The notes under the pieces are model-generated. The model ran no database searches and was not told the DNA's origin. It worked only from the letters and a program-made list of their open reading frames with translations. This document shows positions 1 to 11,200 of a stretch of DNA of 38,839 bases, piece by piece. Source of the DNA: a bacterium (GTDB lineage: Bacteria; Patescibacteriota; Patescibacteriia; UBA9934); NCBI GenBank assembly GCA_027592325.1, contig JAQCKO010000011.1:1-38839 (forward strand), given 5' to 3'. The first letter of the stretch is position 1. Each line of letters begins with the position of its first letter. The position numbers were made by a program, and so were the translations under genes.

Positions 1-33
1 AGAGCCGCTGTTGAAGAGGAGCTGAAAAAGTAG
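1..33 (+). CDS. C-terminal end of an upstream CDS (…RAAVEEELKK*), product unknown
   Basis: Open frame from base 1 to TAG at 31-33; charged C-terminal tail; a repeat element starts right after it. Confidence 0.5.
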   Translation, partial: RAAVEEELKK

Positions 34-35
34 GG

Positions 36-190
36 CTGCACCAATCTGACCACATTTAGTGGACCAATTCCCGATCCTTGCTTAACGTACTAGAAAATAC
101 GCCTCCCGACTTCGCTCTTTCAGAGCTTCGAGGAGCAAAAGCACTTTGGTTCTTGATTGTTTCCACGATATAAGATGATCTGAAATCTTG
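36..190 (+). repeat. Diverged copy (D) of the ~122-nt dispersed GTAC-hairpin element
   Basis: Shares order and wording with copies at 16324, 33856 and 37166: cgatccttgcttaACGTActagaaaaTACGcctc … ttcttgattgtttccacgatataagatgatctga. Confidence 0.5.
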
Positions 191-470
191 TTGTTGCGTG
201 TATGAGTACATACCGTCCTCTAGTCTTCACTTGGAGAAAAAACACAAATACGGATAGATCTCTCACGTGCATTCGAAAATTTACGATGGACAAAGCAATC
301 TTCTCACGATGTAACGAAGTTGAATAACGAACGAGACCAACGTTCTCATGAACCCTCCAACTCAACGCCTGGAGCAGTTTCAGCGCGTAGCAATTTAGCC
401 TCAAGCCCCGCCACCCACAGCCCACCACCGACAACCTGTCCTGTGTGCTAAAATAGAAGCAAAGAATCTC

Positions 471-2237
471 ATGCTTGTCAGTTTACGGAAGTGGCTAACT
501 ATTTCTCTTTCGCTCAGCCTATTTGTATTGGCAGTCGTTTTGATTCCTGCGTTCGCTCTCGCGCAAGAAGCAAATCTTGCGTCGGTGGGTGGTGCAGCGG
601 GGTTTGATACAGGTACGGACCTCTTTACCATTATAGGATCGATAATTAATGTCCTTCTTGGATTGTTAGGAATCTTTTTCCTCATTCTCGTCATCTACTC
701 GGGGTATCTTTGGGGAACGGCTGGTGGAAGTGATGATCAAATTAAAAAAGCGAAAAAGACACTTATTAATGGAGTCGTTGGCCTCATTATCATTCTGGCG
801 TCGTATGCCATTGCAACATTTGTCATTAACGCACTCACAAATTCTGGTCTTGGATCGCGCGGGGCTGTCGGGTCAAATGGATTCGTTGGTATAGAGCCTC
901 TCTCCGGTTCCCTTGGCTCAGGAGCGATTCATGACCACTATCCGCGGCGAGGGCAAAGTGATGTGCCGCGTAATGTGAATATTACCGTTACCTTCCGTTC
1001 ACCAATGGACCTTGCTTCTTTTATTGATGGGTATGACACTAATGGAACGGCTCTCGACTTGACGGACGATATTGCCGCGACGAATTTGAAGACGGACAAT
1101 GTACGTATTTATCCAACAGCTGAGGGAGATGACGCAGCGTTTTCTTCTGAGGATGTGACGGTTAATTTCACGGAAGATTTACAAACCTTTGTATTCGACG
1201 TGCCGATTCTTGGTTCGCCATCTGAAACCACCAATTACAGCGTATTTTTAGATGATTCCATTCTCACGGCAGATGGGGTTGCGAGCTTAAATGTTGGTGG
1301 ATATGAATGGACATTTGAAACAGGGACAACCATCGATGTCACCCCGCCAACGGTGCGGAGCGTCATTCCATCAGCAGGAGGAGTTTTTGATCGAAATATT
1401 GCTGTACAAATCAATTTCGATGAACCTATTGACCCTACGTCGGCAACGGGTTCGACCGCACTTGGGTTTGAAAATATTCAGGCATTTAGTCCGCTACTGG
1501 TAAGCGGAAATTATGTTATTAGCAATGGCTATCAAACGATTACGTTTGTGACTGATGAGCGATGCGGGGTGAATTCCTGCGGAGCAGACATGTTCTGTCT
1601 TCCAGGGGCATCTGATATCGATGTGACCGTGTATGCACCTGCACCGGGCATCGATCCTCCACAAGTTGATATTTTCCCGTATCAAGGTGTTGTTGATATG
1701 GCCGCGAACGCACTTGACGGTGATGGTGATGGCATTGCTGGAGATAATTATGCATGGAGCTTTTCTACAACCGGCGAAATCAATCAGTCAACGCCTGAGC
1801 TTTTCACTATTACGCCGAACATTTTGGAAGGTAATGTACTCCTTGATCAGCCGATTGAGCTTGTCTTTAGCTGTGCAGAATCAACACGCGCACCGGGTGC
1901 GTGTAATGCGATTTTGATGAGTTCAGAAGTGAATAGTACGAATATCACCGTGAATCCAAGCCCAGAACATGAGCTTTGGTATCGATTCAATGTTGATTAT
2001 TTACCAGAAGAGAGTGATAGCCCTTCCGAAACACGAATTACGATTCCGCATGGGGTATTCCTAGAATCAACCGATGTACAGAATTATTCCTACGATATTG
2101 CTGCTTTTGAGGGGCTCAAAAACCAGTATCAGAATTGTTTTGCTCCAGCAGTTGGTCCTTCAGCCGATGGTCTTCGCTGTGAAGGATCACCTCATTGCTG
2201 TAATGGAATTCCATCATTAACTGCCTGCGATTTGTGA
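471..2237 (+). CDS. Secreted/membrane protein: TrbC/VirB2 (T4SS pilin)-like two-TM N-terminus fused to Big_5/SbsA-like Ig domains
   Basis: Signal peptide, two TM helices with KKAKKTLINGVVGLIIILASYAIA linker typical of the pilin-like family in CPR, then VPRNVNITVTFRSPMD Ig-like repeats. Confidence 0.8.
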   Translation: MLVSLRKWLTISLSLSLFVLAVVLIPAFALAQEANLASVGGAAGFDTGTDLFTIIGSIINVLLGLLGIFFLILVIYSGYLWGTAGGSDDQIKKAKKTLINGVVGLIIILASYAIATFVINALTNSGLGSRGAVGSNGFVGIEPLSGSLGSGAIHDHYPRRGQSDVPRNVNITVTFRSPMDLASFIDGYDTNGTALDLTDDIAATNLKTDNVRIYPTAEGDDAAFSSEDVTVNFTEDLQTFVFDVPILGSPSETTNYSVFLDDSILTADGVASLNVGGYEWTFETGTTIDVTPPTVRSVIPSAGGVFDRNIAVQINFDEPIDPTSATGSTALGFENIQAFSPLLVSGNYVISNGYQTITFVTDERCGVNSCGADMFCLPGASDIDVTVYAPAPGIDPPQVDIFPYQGVVDMAANALDGDGDGIAGDNYAWSFSTTGEINQSTPELFTITPNILEGNVLLDQPIELVFSCAESTRAPGACNAILMSSEVNSTNITVNPSPEHELWYRFNVDYLPEESDSPSETRITIPHGVFLESTDVQNYSYDIAAFEGLKNQYQNCFAPAVGPSADGLRCEGSPHCCNGIPSLTACDL

Positions 2238-5200
2238 TGAAAAAAATCTTCCTCACGTTTATCATTGCCTTTGCGCTTTTCGGTGTCGCAAGTGTTTTTG
2301 TTCCCGCTGACGTGCTCGCACAGACCGATGGGCTTGAGGCGGTTAATGATGCAGCAGGACTTGCTGAACAAGACATTCGTATCACGGTCGCGCGATTGAT
2401 TCGTGTATTCCTTGGAGTGCTTGGCATTGTTGCCGTCGGATTGGTCCTTTACGGTGGTTTTACATGGATGACAGCAGGTGGAGACCCCAAAAAGGTTGAG
2501 GCGGCGAAGCGTATTCTCATTAATGGCCTGATTGGGTTTGTTATCATTTTTGCCTCGTTTTCTATTGCCTCATTCGTACTGAGCTCGCTTCTACGAGCAA
2601 CAGGAGCAGATGGAGGTGCATTAGGCGGAGACGATTTTATTCCAGGTGGTGGGCTTGGCGGAAGCGGCACGTCATCATTTATTGTCGCGGACATCCTTCC
2701 AGAAGGCGAGGTTCCGATTCGCAATGTAGAAGTACAGGTGGTCTTTTCTCGTACGCTGGATCGCACTCTCGACGATAGTACTATTGGGGAATATGTGACG
2801 ATTTCACGTGCAGATAGTGGGGCGATTATTGATGGAACATTTAATATCGGATCAAATCGTGTCAGTTTCACACCGGGAACCGTATGCCCAGATTTAGAGG
2901 ATGTTTTCTGTTTTGATAGCTTTACAACGTATCGTGTTACGGTAGACGATCGGCTGCGTGATGCTGACGGCCGTGCACTTGATTGTCGATCTGGTTGTTC
3001 AGCGAGTTTCACAACGGGCGATATTATTGACCTTGAGAATCCGAGCGTGAACTTCACCTATCCGGAAGATCGGGTACAAATGTTCCACGATCAGGAAGTG
3101 CAGGCGCTTGCGACGGATGATTATGGCGTTTCAACAGGAACCTTTGCTATTCAAGGGGAAGAGCCGTTCGATAGCGTGCCTGCTCCCGATCCATTCGCTG
3201 ACGAAGTTTACCTCGACGCGATTTGGCGCACGGACGGCTTAGAAGAAAATGTCTATTACACTCTTGAAGTTACCGCACGTGATCTTGCCGGGAATACCGA
3301 TGTAGATATTTTAAGAGTAAAAGCTATTCCGGTGCATTGTTTTGATGGTCTTCTGACCGAAGGAGAGGAAGAAGGAATTGACTGTGGAATTGATTGTCCA
3401 TCTTGTGATGGTATTGCTTGTGTTTCTGATGATGATTGTGCTGGAATCTGCCGCGATGGATTTTGTGCGTCACCACCACTGATCACCAATATCGCTCCAC
3501 TTTTTGGATCGCCAGGAACGTATGTCACCATTCAAGGAAATTCGTTCGGTCGGACGCTCGGTTCCGTAGAATTCACTGGTTCTGAGGGCCCAATAGACGT
3601 GCTTCCGGTAGCGTGTTCAGAAGGGTGGACAAATGATCAGCTGATTGTTCAGGTTCCAGAAGGAGCCATTCAAGGACCGATTACCGTTATTGATAGTGAT
3701 GGCCTTCGTGATACTTCTTCTGACGCCTACGGCCCGATTTTTGCCGATTTTGCTCCTATTGGTGGAATTGGGATAAATGTTTGTGGTATTTCCCCAGAGA
3801 ACGGTCTTTCAGGTTCCGTGGTTGTGCTTGAGGGTGATGGGTTCGGTGACCGTCAGGAAGATGGCTTAGTGACATTTGGTATTGAAGATGCGCGTACCTA
3901 CCCACTTTGGTCGAATGAGGCGGTGAATAGTACGGTCCCACCTCTTCCACAAGGAACTGTGAACGTGTTTGTATCTCGCGAAGCACGCGCTTCAAATCCG
4001 GTTCGCTACACGGTTCGCGCGAACGAAGCAGCCGATCCATTTATTGCTGCAGTGAATCCCGACGCCACCGCATCTGGTGAATACGTTACTCTTACGGGGG
4101 AGCGTTTTGGTGCGCTTCAAGGAACCGTTTGGTTTTCTGGGGAAGGAGGAGAATTAACGCTTGCAAGCATCGATTTTCCGGAAGCATGTTCTGATGATAT
4201 TTGGAGCGACGATGAAATTGTGATTATCGTTCCTGAGCTTGCGGCAGGTTCATATGAGCTTTATTTGAATACACAGAATGGTGATATTTCTAATCGTATC
4301 GCAATTGATATTGAAGCCCGTGACCCTTCTCCGGGTATTTGTAAGATTGAGCCTTCTTCTTCTGAAATTGGCGGAACGGTGACGATCCTCGGGGACAATT
4401 TCGGGGCTGTTGTAGGGGCGATAGCGTATTTTCCAGAAACGTTTGGAGAAATTGATTCATGGACGAATCGTGAGGTGGTCGCAGTGGTTCCAAATGGAGC
4501 ACAGACCGGGCCTGTTTCGCTCATTTCTGCGGAGGGGATCTCGAGTAATACTCGTCAGCTTGAAATTTTGTCTGAAGACGGAGAGAGTGTAGACGCAGGT
4601 CCACAACCCGCCATGTATGCTTGGCGATTTTCTACGGGTGAAGTCCCGCAAGTCCCGCAGCTTATTCGTGCCTGTAGTGACGAAATAATTAGTGCGGTCC
4701 CGAATGATCGATTTACTCCTGGTGGTGCATGTTCTAATGCCGTCATTCGGGCTGGATTCACCATGGTTATGGATGTATCAACACTCAACCGAGATACGAT
4801 TATCCTTGAGCGATGTGCAGACGAAAGCTGTACAGATATTGAAGCATTTACAGAAGGGAATATCACCACTTCAAGCACGCCTACGCAGACATTTTTTACA
4901 CTCTATCCAAATGACGGCGATTCACGATTGCGGCCCAATGCGAATTATCGGGTGCGCATTACAACAGAGGCGACCGCATTTGATGGTACGCCGCTCGCAC
5001 AAGATGCCATCTGGGAATTTGCGACCCGAGATGATGCTGCGGACTGCTCTGTTGAATCGGTACGCGTATCTCCAACGGCACAAACGCTGACAGAAGACGG
5101 ACAAACAACGGAATTTGAAGCGCTTCCAATGTTTGGTGCGTGTCAAATTTTACGATCAGACAGTTTTGATTGGTCATGGGATGCGGATCCCTCTATTGCG

Positions 5201-8200
5201 ACACTTGAAGAAGCATGTGCAGATGTTGATGCAAGTGCCTGTATTTTAGCAACGGCAGAAGCAGAAGGACTCACAGAAGTCACAGCAGTGCCACGTGATC
5301 GTAGTGAATCGCCAGGGACGCCTCCTCCGGCAGGCTCAGCACAGCTGACGGTGAATTTTGCCGATCCATACATTTCTGCTCGCTGGCCAGACTGTTCCAT
5401 TGCCTGCACTAATGGAGCCGTTGGTATGCGATTCAATACCGCTATAAACCTTGATCGTGGGCTTCCATCGCTTGAAGATGAAGGCATGATCGACCTATTC
5501 CGCTGCGATTCTGAATTCTGTACGAATTTAACGCCGATTGCGACATCAATTCGTTGTACAGAAGAAGTTGAAACAGCTGGAGGACGTCGCGGATGTTTGG
5601 AGACGGAATTTGATTTAAGCGATCGCGCGCTCGATACGCTCACGTATTATCGTGTGATTGCTTCTGGTCGCATGGTGTCAACGAGCGGAAATCCACTTAC
5701 GCGTCTCAATTATGGTACCGATTATAGTTGGACATTCTTAACACGTGAAGACAGTGCCGCTTGTGCAGTTTCGCGCATTGAATTGTCCCCAGACGATATG
5801 CTCTTGCATAGCATTGGTGACAGTCAGGTCTATTCCGTCACGCCGTATGGTGAGGCAGATAGTTGTTCGGTTGCAGGTCAGCGGCTTAGCGGGTATGACT
5901 ATGAATGGTCATATGAAGACCCGATTGTCGATGATGCGGGTGTTGCCGAATGGGGCAAGATTTCCGCAAGTTTGATTGATAGTGATCCGTCACGTATTTC
6001 CGCCGGATGTACCGAACGCTGTACGCCAATGGGAAGTGAAAATTACGGAGCCATTTGTGGAAATGGGCGCATTGAGTATGGAGAAGAATGTGATGGAGGA
6101 CCGAATTGTTCGGCGAATTGTTTGAATGAAGGGGCACTTAGTTGTTCATTCCTCTGCTCTGAAACGCGCGCTGCATGTTCGGTGAGTGGTGACTGCTCTG
6201 GTGGTGAATTTGATCTTTGTGAAGTCGCTGGTGGTGGATGTTGCGGAGATGGCGTCGTTGATGCAGCAGAAGAATGTGACGATGGAAATATCTTCAATGG
6301 TGATGGATGTTCAGCAATTTGTTTGAATGAAGGGGCTGATGCAGCAGGATTGACATGTGGAGATGGCATTGTAAGTCATTCAAATGAAGCAGGTGGAGAA
6401 GAATGTGATGACGGAAATCGGGCAAATGGGGACGGATGTTCATCGATTTGTCTTTTTGAAGGCTCACCTTCATTGGGCGGTATTGGGGCAATTTGCGGAA
6501 ATGGTGTCATAGAATCTCCATTTGAAAGCTGTGATGACGGGAATGAGGTTGACGGTGATGGGTGTTCTACACGTTGTTTGCGAGAAGGATCCCTTGGGAG
6601 CATCGGACTTTGCGGGAATGCCATCGTGGAAACAAATCCTTTGACGGATGCGGGAGAGGATTGTGATGGAGGGGAGGGATGTTCCGAATTTTGTTTGTAC
6701 AGTGGTTCATCTCTCCAATATGCATCCCTGTCTGTGTGCGGCGATGGTGTGCTAGGGCTTGGAGAGTATCCTTCTTGTGAAATTGGGGGTGCAGGCGATG
6801 GTCGAGTTGATCCGGAGCAAGTAGCTATTATTTCATCTGGCGCTCAGTCATTTGTTGATCCAGAAACACAACTTGCACGTGCAACCATACGTGTAGAAGG
6901 CGAAGGATTGGTTGCCGAGGCGACGTTTTCTCTTAGCTGCACGGCAACATCAGATGATGATTGTCCGCTCGGCCATGGTGTTGATTCAGCAGGTTGTTGT
7001 TCTCTTCGACCATCCGTCGAATTATATCCAAATGGTGACGCTGTTTGTAGGAATACGGCTTTGTATGCAGATTTTTCTGAGCGGATGGATTTAGAAAGTT
7101 TACAGTCTCAGGTAGCGATTCTTTATACGGGACCAGGATGTCCAGCGGGACATGGAGAGCGACTGGCAAGAACTGGCGGACGTCGCGGTATGCGTTTTGG
7201 TGTCCTCGGTGCTTTGCTCTTCGATATCGCAAGGGCACAAGACGAAAGTTGCCATTTGCCCATTACGTCACTCTCGCAAACAGAAGTAAATGGTGACTAC
7301 CGTGTGTATTTTGGACATACCGTCCTGCTTGATTCACTTGGTACCTATGAACTTGTTTTACGAAATGATGGTGAAGGTATTCGAACAGCAAGCGGGGTAC
7401 GACTTGATAGCGAAATTCGTTCATCGTTTACTGCTTCATCAGAAATTTGTTCGCTTGACGGAATTGCAATTATTGATCGTAGCGCAGCGCAGGAATTTTT
7501 CTTCACATCGATTGATGAAGTTCATGGTTTTAGTGCAGAGCCGTATTCTATCGTCAGCGGCATTGAATCTGCAATCGAACCAATTCCGGGTGTATATGAA
7601 TGGACATGGGGACCTTGGCTAAGTGATGATGTCTCGGTTGTTACCGTTACATCAGAAGAAAATTCCCCTGATAGTGAAGTGTCATCATCAAATAACAATG
7701 GCCGAGCATCTGTTGCAATTTCAGCGAATGTGATTGATCTTCGTGCTGCTGATCCGGTTGAACGGTCAGTTGTTGCGTCGCAAGATGTCACTGTACTTCT
7801 TTGTGAGAATCCTTGGCCACTTGAAGCACCGTATAGTTTTATTGATAGTGAAGAGGGTGTTTCGCTTGGTGCAGAAGAATTCCCTGGAGGGTGGATGCAT
7901 TTCAGCACACACTATTGTCGCGATCTTCCTGGAGAAGAGAATACCCTTCCAGCGGCGACCGTCATTGTGCCACCAGATGCAGGAACTGATACCGTATTAA
8001 AGGAGTATTTCTTTACATTCCCTGAAAGTGGAGATGCCATTGGGATTCGTATTGCCCAAAATCCTGAATTCCTTTCACCAGCTGAATGGTATGCCTCGCA
8101 AGGATTTAGCGGCTCGCCATCGGTAGAGAATATTGGCCTGTATGAAGCAGTACGTGATGGACGAACGCTGTATTTGGCTGCACCAAATCGTACTGACGCA

Positions 8201-11200
8201 GGGGCCATTTATTCGAATATTTACCTCATCTCGTATAACGAAGGGGCGCTTCCGGAGACCATCGATATTTACAATCAACTCAAAGATAATCTTGCCTTCA
8301 ATGTGAATGTTGAGAATCTTCGGCTTTGTTCGTCACCGGCTGGGCTGACAGATACCATTTGCGCGAGCGACCTTGACTGTAGTGGCGCGCTTGGAGAGAA
8401 TTGCGGCGCGAATCGAGATGCATTAGCGCGTGATATTGATCGCCTTACCGATCTTCGTGATATTGAAACTCAGCTGCAATCATTTGGTCAACTGAACGGG
8501 CTTTGTAGCGCAACAACCACGCAAAGTTGTTCAAATAATGGTGATTGCCCTGGCGGGGAAAGTTGTCTTAGTAGCTATCCATCGCTTCCTGCTGGAACTT
8601 TTGTTCGCGCCATCGATGCAAGTCTGTGGAATTCATGGGATGAGGTTCTTTCAACAGCATTAGGAGAAGATATACCAGTCGATCCAATCAATCGCTACGG
8701 AGTTTGTGAAGAAAAGAATCCAGAGACATGTGTTTCTGAATCAACGGGTGAGTATAGCTGTCCTGAAGGGTCACTTGCCTATCATTACCGAAGCACCGGG
8801 CCATTTAGCTATGACCTTTCTGCGGAGCTTGAATATAGCGAAGCCGGAACATATTGGATGAATGATATTGATCGCGATGCTGGTGATAATCTTCAAATTC
8901 GTGCTGGTCGTGTAGGAGATATTGCGGCAGGAATTGGCTTTGAAACAGCCTCGGCGTTCTGCTCAGGCATCAGCTACGGCGCGGTAAGTAGTTGTGGAGA
9001 TGGGGTGGTTGGTCCTGATGAAGTATGTGAACCTGGTCAACGTGGGGAATCGATTGCCTGCGACATTACCCCTGATGATGGAGTAGAAGGTGATGGTCTT
9101 CGCGCGACCATTTGCCGCGCAGATTGTTCCGGATTTGATGTCAGTGAAGCAGCTGCTTGTGTCCCAACCATTTGTGGAAATGGCGTCATTGATATCGGCG
9201 AAGCCTGTGATGACGGGGCGCTTAATGGTCGCTATGGATTCTGCGATGCAAGCTGCTCTGGTCTCAGCTTCCACTGTGGGGACGGCATGCTTGCGGGTGG
9301 TGAAGTTTGTGACTGTGGCATTGATGCAGATGGACGCACCATCGGTGGCCTCGATTGTGTCGTGGCAAATGGGGCGTATAACAGCAACCCTGCACTTACA
9401 TGCTCGGCGAGTTGCACAGGACCTGGTCCTTATTGTGGAGACGGTATTGTGCAATTTGGTGAGGTTTGTGACGGCAATGTGGATACATGGTCAGGTGAAC
9501 TCTGCGTTGGTGGCGATCATGAAGGATTCCCATGTACTTCTGATGATGCATGCGGTGATGGGGGAGTGTGTGGAACCGGTGGCGGTGGCCCAGCCTCGGC
9601 AGCGAGCTGTCCGGTGACGAATGTCTGTCTTGGCGGCGACCCTGAACTCATTGGATACGCCTGCACACCAGGATTTGATGAACGAGATTGTGGTCCAGGT
9701 GGCATTTGTTCTGCTACTCCTGCACCGACGCTTCGAACACGCACGTGTCATGACGACGGAGCAGGCGGCCAGCTTTGCAAGTGGACACAGCGTAATTGGG
9801 CTTCTATTGATTGTGTTGCGCTATCAAGTTGTGGAAACGGCGTTGTCGATGCGGGGGAAGAATGTGATGACGGAAACGATAATCCGAATGATAGTTGCAC
9901 GACGTCATGCCGGGCGAATGTTTGCGGAGATGGCTTTGTTTATGATGGTGTCGAAATTTGCGACAGCGGAGCATCGAATGGACTGACTTGCGAAGCGCCA
10001 TACGGAGCAAGTTGTGCATATTGTTCTGCCGAATGTCGTTTACTCTTCAATTCTGGTGCTTTTTGCGGCGATAATGTCATTAGCGGTGGTGAATTCTGTG
10101 ATGGTCTCGCCATTGCCGAGGGCGGTGCAGCAGGGATCTGTAATGGTGGCCCGAATGCAAGCGAGTCATGTACCGTAAATGGAGACTGTGGCGCTGGCTT
10201 CATTTGCGAACTTCCTGTTTGTGGTGCGAGCTGCGATGCAACGTGTCCTGCGAATTATGTTCTGGCAGATGTTCAATTAAAAGACAATCAAGTTGGTTCT
10301 ATTCGTGCAAATAGTGTTGAGCTTCTTTCCTACGATCCAGATAGCGAACGTGAACGCCTTGGAGCGCCTGATGCTGCCACGTTGTATATGCCAGCTTGTC
10401 GGGTTATGAGTCATTTAACGGCTGACGTGAGTTTTAATTACGAGTCGGTGGACTCTCGTATTGTCTTTGTCACGGATGTTTCTGGGTCTATGCGTCTTCC
10501 GGCGTCTGACGACGGACCTTCACGTATCGATGTGACAAAAGGTGCGCTTAATACGGCAATCGATCGTATTTTTGACGCAATTGGTGACTTCGCAGAAATC
10601 GCGTTAGTGAGTTATGACGACGATGCGCTTGTTGAGGATTTCCACGGGTACGACGAGCACTATGTGTTAACATCAGAAATCGCTTCGTATTCTTCTGAAG
10701 AAGGCGGTGGGACAAATACGTATGAGGGACTTGGAGAAGCGTATAGATTGCTGAAGGACGTAGAAGCGCCAGAGGGAACAAGCAAAATCGCTGTATTGAT
10801 GACAGATGGAGATTGGACGGGAACGCTGCCAGGTTACAATCCAGCATTTTGGGCCTGTCAAATGAAAGATGCAGGGATGCAAATTTATACCGTAAAAATT
10901 GGTTCAGGAGATATTATTCTCAAAAATGAGGTTGGTGATGTTCTTTCTGCAGAGGGCATTTGGTCTGATGGAGAGGAATGCGATAGCTATAAGAATCGCG
11001 TGACGGATGAGTACTATGAGACATATGAAGCGTATTTGGATAGTTTGGAAGTTGATCGCGATTTGGGACGTCCTGATGTGCCGCAGACGATGGCGCGAGC
11101 AGGTGCAACCATTCCGGCTTCAATCAAAATGCAATCGAAACCATTTTCATTGCCGCGTTTCAGTGTAGCTGCCTTCCTCAGTATTGATGCCGCTCTTGCA

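Noticed and set aside
6053-10250. Cys-rich tandem repeats considered as CRISPR-like or microsatellite DNA repeats
   Set aside because: Repetition is at protein level (DUF4215-type), with diverged nucleotides and no constant-length spacers
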